A stretch of 11,201 nt of DNA. Origin: Lachnospiraceae bacterium. Lineage in GTDB: Bacteria; Bacillota; Clostridia; Lachnospirales; Lachnospiraceae. The notes under the pieces were generated by a model. The model made no database searches. It was not told where the DNA came from and worked only from the letters and a program-made list of their open reading frames with translations. Shown in pieces: positions 1-7,550 of this stretch (the first letter of the stretch is position 1; each line of letters opens with the position of its first letter). The translations under genes were made by a program, and so were the position numbers. The DNA is taken from the NCBI GenBank assembly GCA_900770535.1, contig CAAHDV010000082.1, forward strand, positions 1-11,201, in the 5' to 3' direction.

Positions 1-816
1 ATAATAATCATTGATATGATAATCCTCCACCCATCCATCATTGAGTTCGATTTCCCATTTTCCGTCATCTTTCCGGAAAATAATATCCGGAACCACGTAA
101 TCGTTGCGTTTTCCTCCAAACTCTCCCAGGGGTCTCGGATTCAGCTTTGCAATCTGATCTATGCATTTGCGTACTTCTGCGGTTGAGAGCTTCAGCGCCC
201 TGGAAATGGCACTGATCTTTCCATCTGCCACATCCTGCAGGTGTTCCTTCACCACCTGACTGACCGGATCATTTTTTAGTCCCTGCATCTCCAGCTGTTT
301 TAACAGGCTGTGTTTCAGATCCTGCGCGAAAATCCCATAGGGCTCCAGTTCCTGCAGCACCTTCAGAGTCCAGGAAACTTCCGCCTCCGGCACTCCGGTT
401 TTCTGTGCCACTTCCGCAACCGGTATTGTAAAAAAGCCGTTGTCATCCAGACAGTCTGTCATAAACTCTGCCAGTTTCCGGCTGCATGCTCCATCCGGCA
501 GCTGATCCAGAATATAGTTTTTGATGCTTTCTGTCTCCGGCATTGGAATATCTTTTCTTCTCCGGTCTTCTTCCTCCGCAGTATCGTCGTAATTCTGTTC
601 CAGTACCGGCGGCTGTTCATAGGTCTGCCCGATATCTTCCCTGCCGCCCGGCATCGCATGCTCCTCCGAGTAATCCAGGAGAGGATTTTCCAGGTATTCG
701 TCCTGCAAAAATTCACTCAGTTCCACACTGTCCATGGCCAGCACCTCCAGGGACTGTATCTGATTCTGAGATAACTGCTGCTTCTGTTCCAGAGACATTC
801 CGTAATTCAGTTCCAT
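1..816 (-). CDS. rpoN: RNA polymerase sigma-54 factor (RpoN), N-terminal part, cut by window edge
   Basis: The reading frame is open from an ATG at 816 to the window edge and gives 272 residues, more than half of a usual RpoN. Region I is visible at residues 1-50: a Gln- and Leu-rich segment with MSLEQKQQLSQNQIQ, then the ENPLLD motif. An acidic linker follows (about 75-90). The core-binding region carries family signatures: DDNGFF (about 124-129), LEPYGIFAQDL (about 157-167), LNPRP (225-229) and YVVPD (240-244). The DNA-binding helix-turn-helix and RpoN box lie outside the window. RpoN directs RNA polymerase to -24/-12 promoters and needs an ATP-hydrolysing activator. The start lies 4 bases after the activator stop, with AGAAGGAG 11 bases upstream inside the activator's 3' end, so the two genes are probably co-transcribed and coupled. 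The family call is firm; whether this is the genome's only rpoN is unknown. Confidence 0.95.
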   Translation of the reverse strand, partial: MELNYGMSLEQKQQLSQNQIQSLEVLAMDSVELSEFLQDEYLENPLLDYSEEHAMPGGREDIGQTYEQPPVLEQNYDDTAEEEDRRRKDIPMPETESIKNYILDQLPDGACSRKLAEFMTDCLDDNGFFTIPVAEVAQKTGVPEAEVSWTLKVLQELEPYGIFAQDLKHSLLKQLEMQGLKNDPVSQVVKEHLQDVADGKISAISRALKLSTAEVRKCIDQIAKLNPRPLGEFGGKRNDYVVPDIIFRKDDGKWEIELNDGWVEDYHINDYY

Positions 817-820
817 TTAA

Positions 821-2740
821 TCATTCGCTCCTTCTCTTGCTGATCTCCTGCTCCCGCTGCTTTTGCTCCAGCTCGCTCTGTCGTTTTGCCATACGCCACA
901 GGGTCGTACGGCTGACACCAAGCTCCTCCGCCAGCTCCTTTTTCTTTTTCTTCGGCTTTAAGCGGCTGTAGACCGTATCTTCCATCTGTTCCTCCGGAAG
1001 AATAACCGGCTCCCGCGCTTTGCTCTCGCGAAAAATTTTCAATTGTCTTAAAAGCTCGGCACTGACAAAATCGCTGTCATTCAAAACAATCAGGCGTTCA
1101 CAGACATTGCGCAGCTCCCGCACGTTTCCCGGCCAGTCATACTGCATCAAAAGCTGTGCAGCCTCCGGTGTTACAGTCGGGATCCGTTTTCCCATTTCGC
1201 ACGCAAATCTGGTCAGGTAAAAATCAACCAGCTCCTGAACATCTTCCCGGCGCTCTCTGAGCGGCGGAATACTGATATCAAGAAGGTTCAAACGATAATA
1301 CAGATCAGAACGGAACTGTCCGCCCCGGATCTTTTCTTCTATATTAATATTGGTTGCAGAAACCACACGGACATCGATCGGATGCACACTGGTGCTGCCG
1401 ATGCGGCGGATTTCCTTTTCCTGCAGCACACGCAAAAGCTTGGCCTGCAAAGTGATCGGAATTTCTCCAATCTCATCCAAAAAGATGGTTCCCCGGTGTG
1501 CCAGCTCAAACAGACCGATCTTACCGCCTTTGGCCGCGCCCGAGAAAGCGCCTGCCTCATACCCGAACAATTCGCTTTCCAGCAGATTTTCCGGGAGCGC
1601 AGCACAGTTTAACGCAACAAACGGCTGATCACTGCGGCTTGATGCCTGATGAATACTGTGCGCGAATAATTCTTTTCCGGTACCGGTTTCTCCCACGATC
1701 AGAACATTGGAATTAACCCGGCTGTAGCGCTGTGCCATATGGATATTCTCACGAATTGCCTTGCTTTTTCCAAGAATATCTGAAAAGGAATACTTGGCCG
1801 TCAGTCCTTTTTCCGCAAGTCCCTTCCGGATCTTTCGTTCCTCTTCCATGATCCGGTCGGTATTCCGGATAAAAACCAAAGCTCCGGTCTCTGCCGCTTC
1901 TTCACTCAGGTGTTTGTACTGTACATAGTAATCCTTGCCTTTGATCTTCAGGATGCGCTCGCGCGCCTGATTTTCATGCAGAAGATTTTCCCAGTCATCT
2001 GCCTGCTCCAGCTCTGCTGCCGGAGTGCCAACCAGCGAGTCTACGGTAGAAATCTGAAAAATACGGTATGCCTGATTATTGATCGCCAGAATCCGTCCTC
2101 TGTCGCTGATCGCGAGCACGCCTTCCTCACTGTGATTGAGCATGGCCTCAATGATATCACTCTTGGCACGCTCCTGCCGGATTGTCCGCGCTGCATTGAG
2201 CGCTTCCTTCATGGCCACCTCCACCGCTTCTTCATTCGTATGGATGTGGACACGCTTTAATCCCAGCCGGTCACAGATCCCGCACATGGTTCCCGCGCCG
2301 ACAAAAATATCCGCGCCGTCCTCCATGGCCTGATGGACCGCGGCTTCCGTGGAAGCCTCATTCGGAGCATCATAAATCGTGATGGACGCGCCGCAAAGCT
2401 CCTCCAACTCCTTCATGGATTTGAATTTCCGGTTGTGCAGGCAGAGTGCGATTTTTCCGGCATTCTGTTTTCTGCACTCTACCAGCGCGTCAAAAATATC
2501 AAAGCTGCTGACATGTACTTCAATCACATGCTTGTCCGGAAACAGCTTTTTCAGCACCTCATAGGTCATGCCCCGCGCGACCAGCACATCTGCATCGCCA
2601 TATTTGGCCAGATCAGCCGGTGTTCCGAATACATACTGCTGTTCTATCTGAATTGTTTCGTACTGCGGCAGTTTCTTCACCACATCTTCAAAGATTTCCT
2701 TCAGCTCCAGATGCGGTATAAAAACCCTTATCTTTACCAT
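821..2740 (-). CDS. PrpR-type sigma-54-dependent transcriptional activator
   Basis: A 639-residue enhancer-binding protein. Residues 1-190 resemble the PrpR N-terminal sensor domain (start MVKIRVFIPHLELKEIF; later GADIFVGAGT). Residues 195-295 look like a PAS domain (EGVLAISDRGRILAINNQA). Residues 320-545 are the sigma-54 AAA+ domain: Walker A GETGTGKE (350-357), sigma-54 contact loop GAFSGA (397-402, usually GAFTGA), Walker B GTIFLDEIGE (417-426), arginine-finger region FRSDLYYRLN and WPGNVREL (536-543). A Fis-like helix-turn-helix is at 600-619 (ELAEELGVSRTTLWRMAKR), followed by a charged tail. PrpR-type sensors bind small organic acids or acyl-CoA compounds; the ligand here is unknown. The ATG at 2740 is chosen because the sensor domain begins there and AAGGAG lies 12 bases upstream. 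An in-frame ATG at 2776 with AAGGGG upstream is possible. One at 2824 would lie upstream of the predicted promoter. It is the likely activator of the promoter at 9089-9104. Confidence 0.93.
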   Translation of the reverse strand: MVKIRVFIPHLELKEIFEDVVKKLPQYETIQIEQQYVFGTPADLAKYGDADVLVARGMTYEVLKKLFPDKHVIEVHVSSFDIFDALVECRKQNAGKIALCLHNRKFKSMKELEELCGASITIYDAPNEASTEAAVHQAMEDGADIFVGAGTMCGICDRLGLKRVHIHTNEEAVEVAMKEALNAARTIRQERAKSDIIEAMLNHSEEGVLAISDRGRILAINNQAYRIFQISTVDSLVGTPAAELEQADDWENLLHENQARERILKIKGKDYYVQYKHLSEEAAETGALVFIRNTDRIMEEERKIRKGLAEKGLTAKYSFSDILGKSKAIRENIHMAQRYSRVNSNVLIVGETGTGKELFAHSIHQASSRSDQPFVALNCAALPENLLESELFGYEAGAFSGAAKGGKIGLFELAHRGTIFLDEIGEIPITLQAKLLRVLQEKEIRRIGSTSVHPIDVRVVSATNINIEEKIRGGQFRSDLYYRLNLLDISIPPLRERREDVQELVDFYLTRFACEMGKRIPTVTPEAAQLLMQYDWPGNVRELRNVCERLIVLNDSDFVSAELLRQLKIFRESKAREPVILPEEQMEDTVYSRLKPKKKKKELAEELGVSRTTLWRMAKRQSELEQKQREQEISKRRSE

Positions 2741-2789
2741 ATCAGAGATTTTCTCCTTTTTCCAAGACAGTTTCATCTGCCCCTTTTCC

Positions 2790-2828
2790 TTGAATGGGCT
2801 ATGGTAAAGTATACCATAGCCCATTCAA
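2790..2828. repeat. Perfect 17-bp-arm palindrome, probable operator
   Basis: The left arm TTGAATGGGCTATGGTA (2790-2806) is exactly complementary to the right arm at 2812-2828, with a 5-base centre. It lies between the dehydrogenase and the activator gene. On the minus strand the second arm is followed by GGAAAAGGGG, not a U-tract, so it does not look like a terminator for the upstream operon. A predicted extended -10 element sits across its centre, which favours an operator controlling the activator-rpoN transcript. It also falls near the 5' end of that transcript and could form an RNA hairpin in read-through transcripts. The symmetry is seen directly; the function is inferred. Confidence 0.7.
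2808..2818 (-). promoter_or_regulatory. Putative extended -10 promoter for the activator and rpoN
   Basis: The minus strand reads TATGGTATACT here: a TG-N extension followed by TATACT, one base from the housekeeping -10 consensus TATAAT. The -35 region is weak (CTGCAA at 17-base spacing), as is often tolerated with an extended -10. The predicted start of transcription is near 2801, upstream of the candidate ATGs at 2776 and 2740. This would allow the regulator and sigma-54 to be expressed independently of the sigma-54 operon. It lies entirely within the palindrome at 2790-2828. Confidence 0.5.
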
Positions 2829-2833
2829 TTTTG

Positions 2834-2866
2834 CAGAAAAATTATGAAAATCGTCTTGTTTTTCTG
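2834..2866 (-). other. Weak AT-rich stem-loop just after the dehydrogenase stop
   Basis: CAGAAAAA (2834-2841) pairs with TTTTTCTG (2859-2866) across a 17-base loop, immediately after the dehydrogenase stop codon. The stem is only 8 bp and mostly A-U, so termination by it would be poor. It may offer partial 3' end protection or have no role. No good intrinsic terminator is visible between the operon and the activator gene, so read-through into the regulator is possible. Confidence 0.25.
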
Positions 2867-3832
2867 TTACTTATTCACTACATTCTGCGGAGCACCGTCG
2901 ATCACGGACTTGATATTCTCTGCAGTGGTGTTCATGATGCGTTCACGCGCCCCCTTGGTTGCCCAGGAAATATGAGGGGTGATGATGCAGTTTTTCGCCT
3001 TTAACAGAACGTTGTCTTTTTTGATCGGCTCCGTGGAAACAACATCCACAGCTGCGGCTGCCACTTTTCCACTCTCTAATGCGTCGTAAAGATCCTGCTC
3101 AACGATCAGCGGTCCGCGGCTGTTATTGATGATGATGACTCCATCCTTCATTTTCGCGATATTCTCTTTTCCGATAATTCCCTGGGTAGACGGGAACAGT
3201 GGGCAATGCAGGAAGATAAAGTCAGACTTTGCAAGCAGTTCATCTAATTCCACATACTCCGCAACCGCTTTTCCTGCCTCGCTCTGGAATGCGTCATAAG
3301 CGATCACATTCACGTTCATGGCCTTTAAGATCTTTGCGGTATTCACACCGATACGGCCAAGTCCGATGATGCCTGCGGTCTTTCCGGATACCTCGATCAT
3401 CGGATAATGCCAGTAACACCAGTCTGCGTTCTCTGCCCACTCACCGGCATATACAGAATCGCTGTGATGTCCGATATGGGAGCATACTTCCAACAGAAGG
3501 CTGACCGCGAACTGGCTGACATTGTCGGTTCCGTATACCGGTACATTCATAACCGGGATACCTTTTTCCTTTGCGTACTCGTAATCTACTACATTGTAAC
3601 CGGTAGCCAGGACCGCAATTGCCTTTAAGTTCGGGCACTTGTCCATGGTTTCTTTGCTGATCGGCGTCTTGTTGATCACGATCACATCTGCGTCACCGAT
3701 GCGCTCCGCGATCAGCGGGGACTCCTCGTAAGCAGTTCTGTCATATACGGTAACCTCGCCAAGGGCTTCGATCGGGCCCCAGCTGATGTCGCCCGGGTTC
3801 TCGGTATAGCCATCTAATACTACAATCTTCAT
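2867..3832 (-). CDS. D-2-hydroxyacid dehydrogenase (glycerate dehydrogenase/hydroxypyruvate reductase-like)
   Basis: A 321-residue NAD(P)-dependent oxidoreductase of the D-isomer-specific 2-hydroxyacid dehydrogenase family, of normal length. The Rossmann motif GLGRIG is at 157-162. An Asp at the end of the second strand (D180, VIAYDAF) favours NAD over NADP. The catalytic set is complete: R239 (NNSRGPLI), E268 (STEP) and H287 (TPHISWAT). It would interconvert a 2-keto acid and a D-2-hydroxy acid, for example hydroxypyruvate and D-glycerate; the real substrate is not determined by sequence. The ATG at 3832 is chosen because the family N-terminus (MKIVVLDGYT) begins there with AAAGGAG 9 bases upstream. 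A longer in-frame reading to 3889 would overlap the preceding gene and lacks family similarity. It is the last gene of the seven-gene operon, 35 bases after the preceding stop. Confidence 0.93.
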   Translation of the reverse strand: MKIVVLDGYTENPGDISWGPIEALGEVTVYDRTAYEESPLIAERIGDADVIVINKTPISKETMDKCPNLKAIAVLATGYNVVDYEYAKEKGIPVMNVPVYGTDNVSQFAVSLLLEVCSHIGHHSDSVYAGEWAENADWCYWHYPMIEVSGKTAGIIGLGRIGVNTAKILKAMNVNVIAYDAFQSEAGKAVAEYVELDELLAKSDFIFLHCPLFPSTQGIIGKENIAKMKDGVIIINNSRGPLIVEQDLYDALESGKVAAAAVDVVSTEPIKKDNVLLKAKNCIITPHISWATKGARERIMNTTAENIKSVIDGAPQNVVNK

Positions 3833-3867
3833 GATTCCGTTCTCCTTTTCTCGTTTTTCGGTATTTT

Positions 3868-4764
3868 TTAGTCTTCTACCAGTGCCCATGCGCGGTTTAA
3901 GCAGCGTTTGGTATTTGCCAGAATGATCTCATCGTCCTCACCCGGAGCCAGGGTAACCTCCATGGACAGTACCATCGGATCCTTCGCGTTGAAGAAGCCC
4001 TCCTCCTTAAGAACCTGCAGATAATCGGTCAGCTGCTCCACATCGTTGGCGCTGTTCGGATAACCCAGACGCGGATGCTTGTCACCATACATCGGGCAGC
4101 CCTCTTCGACAACTGCGTTTCCGAAATGAAGGTGGGTGATGTAAGGTCTTAAGGTCTGGATCACGAATTTTGAGGTTTCATAGGTAGTCGGGAAATGAGA
4201 CAGATCTACCAATAAGCCGAAATTGTTATGGGTCATTCTCATGTCTGCCGCGAACTGCGCCGCATAAGGAGCCGGTCCGATCAGGGCTGCCTTGTCCATA
4301 TCGAAATCAAAGACCTCCAGCTCTACGTTCATGCCCTTCTTCGCTGCGTAGTCACAGACATTGCGGGTGGTTTTTAACAGCTGCGCGTAAGCCTGATCCT
4401 TGGTTTCCTCTTCCCATTTTCCTGCCAGGAACGCGATTCCCTTTGCGCCAAGGTACTCTGCCTCATCCACTGCCTCGATCAGGGTAGCCTCTGCTTTTTT
4501 TCTGCCCTCCTCATCGATGTCGTTCGGATTCAGCTTCGGTCCGAGAAGTCTCGGCTGTGCGCCATAGCAGACCTTTAAATGGGACTGCTCCAGGATTTTT
4601 TTCACCTCTTCGCGCTCTGCGTCATCGGCACATTTGGTCACCTCGATCGCATCAAAGTAATCATCTACCGCGATCCGCTTTACCTGATCTACTACACTTC
4701 TGTTCGGAAAGGACATCCAGCGGATGGTACCTACCTGAAAATATTTATGAATGGACTCTCTCAT
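3868..4764 (-). CDS. Xylose isomerase-like TIM-barrel protein (AP-endonuclease-2 superfamily), copy 2
   Basis: A 298-residue protein with the fold of sugar-phosphate isomerases/epimerases. Likely divalent-metal ligands at the barrel ends are E150 (ELEVFDFD), D187 (LLVDLSHFP), H213 (THLHFGN) and E269 (LSMEV). It shares a framework with its upstream neighbour: the YxxVGTI start, NxNDIDEEGR against NINDLNEEGR, FAxLAGxxEAET-like, EVFDxD, DLSHxP, YGDxHPRxGxPNSxNDV and the C-terminal LANxKRxLxxAW. The two are therefore paralogs, probably from a tandem duplication. Expected chemistry is metal-dependent isomerisation or epimerisation of a small polyhydroxy compound; the substrate is unknown. The start has GGAGG 8 bases upstream. 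It lies 49 bases after the paralog's stop and 35 bases before the dehydrogenase, in the middle of the operon. Confidence 0.88.
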   Translation of the reverse strand: MRESIHKYFQVGTIRWMSFPNRSVVDQVKRIAVDDYFDAIEVTKCADDAEREEVKKILEQSHLKVCYGAQPRLLGPKLNPNDIDEEGRKKAEATLIEAVDEAEYLGAKGIAFLAGKWEEETKDQAYAQLLKTTRNVCDYAAKKGMNVELEVFDFDMDKAALIGPAPYAAQFAADMRMTHNNFGLLVDLSHFPTTYETSKFVIQTLRPYITHLHFGNAVVEEGCPMYGDKHPRLGYPNSANDVEQLTDYLQVLKEEGFFNAKDPMVLSMEVTLAPGEDDEIILANTKRCLNRAWALVED

Positions 4765-4813
4765 GTTCTTTTCCTCCTGCTCTGATTCATTTTATTGTTA
4801 TGCAATTCTAACT

Positions 4814-5725
4814 TTATACAAGTTCCCACGCCAGGTCAAGTGTTCGTTTTGCATTTGCCAGGCAGATATCGGGATCCTCCTCTTCAAAGGGTTTTACCTC
4901 AAAGCTTACGATCGGACGATTCTTTTCACTGATGAATCCGATCTCCATCAGAAGTTTCAGATAATCGGCCAGTTCTTTTACATCATTTTCACTGTTCGGG
5001 AAACCAAACCTCGGATGCTCATCCCCGTAAGCCGGGCATTCCGGACTCCTGATCACCGTATTGCCCATATGCGCGTGGCGGATAAATCTGCGGACCGGAA
5101 GCAGATTCTCCTCAATGGTTTCATGGATCATCGGAATATGGCTCAGATCCACCATCAGGCCAAAATTGTCATACTCCGCACAGATCGTCTCTGCGTAGCG
5201 TTTTACCCGGTCAACCGGACCGATCAGAGATTTCTTTGCGATATCATAATCAAACACCTCGCAGAGAACCGGCATGTTTCCCTTAGCTTTCGCATACTCG
5301 CAAAGCTCTCTGGTGGAAACAAGAAGTGCCTGAAAGGATTCTTCCATTGTCTCTGCCTCGTAGCGGCCTGCAAGAAACGCAAAGTCCTGCGCCCCGATCT
5401 CATATGCCTCATCAATCCCCATTTTCAGGGAAGCGAGGGCCTTCTGCCGTCCCTCTTCGTTTAAGTCATTGATGTTTAAGCCAGCTCCCAGCATCAGTCC
5501 CTGACCGCCGTAAGCAGTGGTCATATGCGCAGCAGCAATCATCTCTGCCGCTTTTTTGCGCACAGCCGGATCCTTCATGTGTGCCACTTCCACCGCTTCA
5601 AAATACGGGTCCGTCACAATCTTTTTTAAACATTCCAGGATCGGTCCCTCACCGGAACCAACCTCTTTGTAGGATACATGAAGGATCGTACCGACCTTCA
5701 TGTACCGTTTCATGGACTTTTCCAT
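4814..5725 (-). CDS. Xylose isomerase-like TIM-barrel protein (AP-endonuclease-2 superfamily), copy 1
   Basis: A 303-residue paralog of the next gene. Likely metal ligands are E156 (LCEVFDYD), D193 (MVDLSHIP), H219 (RHAHMGN) and E276 (VSFEV). The conserved YGDEHPRFGFPNSENDV stretch (about 233-249) is shared with the other copy and may form part of the active site. Copy 1 has a longer loop after the first strand (residues 18-28, EVGSGEGPI) and RHAHM where copy 2 has THLHF, so the substrates or reaction steps may differ. The ATG at 5725 has AAAGGA 10 bases upstream. An internal ATG at 5713 would remove four residues and has a weaker site. The gene follows the transketolase C subunit by 43 bases. 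A role as a DNA repair endonuclease is unlikely given the operon of sugar enzymes. Confidence 0.88.
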   Translation of the reverse strand: MEKSMKRYMKVGTILHVSYKEVGSGEGPILECLKKIVTDPYFEAVEVAHMKDPAVRKKAAEMIAAAHMTTAYGGQGLMLGAGLNINDLNEEGRQKALASLKMGIDEAYEIGAQDFAFLAGRYEAETMEESFQALLVSTRELCEYAKAKGNMPVLCEVFDYDIAKKSLIGPVDRVKRYAETICAEYDNFGLMVDLSHIPMIHETIEENLLPVRRFIRHAHMGNTVIRSPECPAYGDEHPRFGFPNSENDVKELADYLKLLMEIGFISEKNRPIVSFEVKPFEEEDPDICLANAKRTLDLAWELV

Positions 5726-5768
5726 AATTTTTTATTCCTTTCCGATGGAATCTGCCTGACGCGGCCGC

Positions 5769-6704
5769 CTATTTTCTTGCTGCTGCCTTTTTTGCCGCTG
5801 CTGCAACCGCGTCCGCATCCAGGCCGTATTTCTTTAACAGTTCACTGTAAGGACCGGATTCACCGTGACGATCCTGCATGCCGACCATCTCGACCGGTAC
5901 CAGGCATCCGGATTTTGCCAGAACCTCGCTGACTGCTCCGCCAAGACCGCCGATCACGCTGTGCTCCTCTGCTGTTACGATCGCGCCGGTTTCTTTCGCG
6001 CATTTCTCGATCAGCTCTGCGTCAATCGGTTTGATGCAGTACATATCCACAACTCTCACGCTGATGCCCTCCTGCTCCAGAGCTTTTGCAGCCGTAATTG
6101 CGGTACTTACCATCAGACCACAGGCAATGATGGTTACATCGGTTCCTTCTCTTACCACCATACCTTTGCCCATTTCAAACTTCGCATTCTCCGGATGGCA
6201 GTCTGGAGCCGCGTCTCTCGAAAGACGGATGTACATCGGCTCATTGACTTCAATCGCGGTTTTGACCATCCAGTCGGTAATCTGCGCGTCGGAAGCTACC
6301 ATAACATTTACCCCCGGAAGCGTACGCATCATGGCAATGTCCTCCAGAGCATGGTGAGTCGCGCCGTCAAACGCATCGGATAATCCGCCGTAGCCACCCA
6401 TCATCTTGATCGGCAGTCCGGAGTAGGACATAAAGGTTCTTGCTGCCAGGGACCCCAGTGTGGTTAAAAACACCGCAAAGGTATTGACAAACGGGATCTT
6501 GCCGTTTTTGGCCATGCCTGCTGCCATGCCCATCATCGCATACTCACTGATTCCGCAGTTATAGAAACGGTCCGGATACTCCTTGCCGAACATGGCCGAT
6601 TTTGTGGAGCCGGATACATCTGCATCCAGAACTACGATATTCTCATTCATCGCGCCGTATTTTTTCAGTGTCTCTCCATATACATCACGAATTGCCTTTG
6701 CCAT
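5769..6704 (-). CDS. Transketolase, C-terminal subunit
   Basis: A 311-residue protein matching the pyrimidine-binding and C-terminal domains of transketolase. The catalytic glutamate that activates thiamine diphosphate is E54 (GISEYAMMGMAAGMA). GATHHALEDIAMMR (about 114-127) is the family's active-site histidine segment, and the C-terminal domain includes EEHSVIGGLGGAVSE. With the N subunit it would form one heteromeric enzyme of about 586 residues in total, moving a two-carbon ketol unit between a ketose and an aldose. The start codon overlaps the N-subunit stop (TAATG), and GGAGGT lies 8 bases upstream, so the subunits are translationally coupled. The stop is a TAG just before GCGGCCGC. Split transketolases are common in Clostridia and often serve specialised catabolic operons rather than the central pentose phosphate pathway. 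Confidence 0.95.
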   Translation of the reverse strand: MAKAIRDVYGETLKKYGAMNENIVVLDADVSGSTKSAMFGKEYPDRFYNCGISEYAMMGMAAGMAKNGKIPFVNTFAVFLTTLGSLAARTFMSYSGLPIKMMGGYGGLSDAFDGATHHALEDIAMMRTLPGVNVMVASDAQITDWMVKTAIEVNEPMYIRLSRDAAPDCHPENAKFEMGKGMVVREGTDVTIIACGLMVSTAITAAKALEQEGISVRVVDMYCIKPIDAELIEKCAKETGAIVTAEEHSVIGGLGGAVSEVLAKSGCLVPVEMVGMQDRHGESGPYSELLKKYGLDADAVAAAAKKAAARK

Positions 6705-7531
6705 TACTGTACACCTCCCAGTTCTTTCATTGCTGCTTCATAATCGGCATCCTTAACCGGAGCACCATGCCAGGTGTTTTTGCCCTCCATAAAGGAAATA
6801 CCCTTGCCCTTCACAGTCTTTGCCAGAATGATGCTCGGAACACCCTTAACCGATTTCGCGGTCTCGATCGCTGCGCTGAGGGCTGCCACATTATGTCCGT
6901 CACAGACAATGGTATTATAGCCAAACGCCTTAAATTTCAGTTCGATGTCGCCCATCGGCATGATCTGCTCGGTAGTTCCGTCCAGCTGTACACCATTCCA
7001 GTCCAGAATAGAGATCAGGCGGTCTGCTTTAAACTTGGAGGCATTCATGCAGGTCTCCCATACCACGCCTTCGTTGATCTCACCATCTCCAAGGATCGCA
7101 TAGGTGTAAGCGTCTACACCATCATGCATATCAGAAAGTGCCAGGCCTAACGCGAACGGATAACCAGCGCCTAACGGGCCGGTGGAGGCCTCAACGCCCG
7201 GAGTTTCTTTGGAACACGGATGTCCCTGCAGACGGCTGTTGATCTGGCGGAGGCTGTGCATCTCTTCCATCGGGAAGAAGCCTTTCTCAGCCAGCTCCAG
7301 ATAAAGCATCGGAGCAGCATGTCCTTTGCAGAGCACGATCTTATCGCGGCTTCTGTCATTGATATTCTCCGGAGAGATATTTGCGTCGTTAAAATAAAGG
7401 TTTGTAAGGATCTCGCATACAGAAAGAGATCCTCCCGGATGTCCGGTCTGTCTCTCATGTAAGATTTCTATCAGGGTACGTCTGAATTCCAGGCAAAGAG
7501 CATCCAACTCCTGTTTCTTTTCGTTGGTCAT
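6704..7531 (-). CDS. Transketolase, N-terminal (thiamine diphosphate-binding) subunit
   Basis: A 275-residue protein matching the pyrophosphate-binding domain of transketolase. Typical elements are TGHPGGSLS (29-37), KGHAAPMLY (69-77), STGPLGAG (116-123) and the thiamine diphosphate/metal motif starting GDGEINEG (148-155) and ending ILDWNG (175-180). The start ATG has AAGGAG 9 bases upstream. The stop overlaps the first base of the C-subunit start, which points to equal subunit production. The pair sits between a racemase-family gene and two TIM-barrel isomerases, so the ketose donor is probably made by one of the operon's own isomerases. Donor and acceptor cannot be deduced; glyceraldehyde-3-phosphate or ribose-5-phosphate are usual acceptors in the family. 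Confidence 0.95.
   Translation of the reverse strand: MTNEKKQELDALCLEFRRTLIEILHERQTGHPGGSLSVCEILTNLYFNDANISPENINDRSRDKIVLCKGHAAPMLYLELAEKGFFPMEEMHSLRQINSRLQGHPCSKETPGVEASTGPLGAGYPFALGLALSDMHDGVDAYTYAILGDGEINEGVVWETCMNASKFKADRLISILDWNGVQLDGTTEQIMPMGDIELKFKAFGYNTIVCDGHNVAALSAAIETAKSVKGVPSIILAKTVKGKGISFMEGKNTWHGAPVKDADYEAAMKELGGVQ
6713..6718 (-). promoter_or_regulatory. Ribosome binding site inside the transketolase N gene
   Basis: GGAGGT on the minus strand lies within the last codons of the N subunit (Gly-Gly-Val-Gln), 8 bases before the C-subunit ATG. It fixes the C-subunit start and, with the one-base TAATG overlap, supports coupled translation of the two subunits. Confidence 0.7.
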
Positions 7532-7550
7532 GTCAGTAGTCTCCTTTTCT

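Noticed and set aside
2741..2824. N-terminal extension of the activator to an ATG at 2824
   Set aside because: It would encode the palindrome and begin upstream of the predicted promoter start; the sensor-domain similarity begins at the ATG at 2740.
2790..2828. Palindrome as a Rho-independent terminator
   Set aside because: On the minus strand the stem is followed by GGAAAAGGGG with no U-tract. On the plus strand there is only TTTT, and no plus-strand gene to terminate.
2333..3004. Plus-strand open frame of 223 codons
   Set aside because: It lies opposite the activator and dehydrogenase genes, crosses the intergenic region, has no recognisable motifs and reads as an antisense shadow.
3833..3889. 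Longer start of the dehydrogenase at 3889
   Set aside because: The extra 19 residues are basic and unlike the family and overlap the upstream gene; the ATG at 3832 has a good ribosome site.
4751..5464. Plus-strand open frame of 237 codons
   Set aside because: It runs antisense to the TIM-barrel gene, has no family features and no convincing ribosome site.
3868..5725. DNA-repair AP endonuclease function for the TIM-barrel pair
   Set aside because: The fold superfamily is shared, but both genes lie within a sugar-enzyme operon and the DLSHxP and HxH-type segments fit isomerases.
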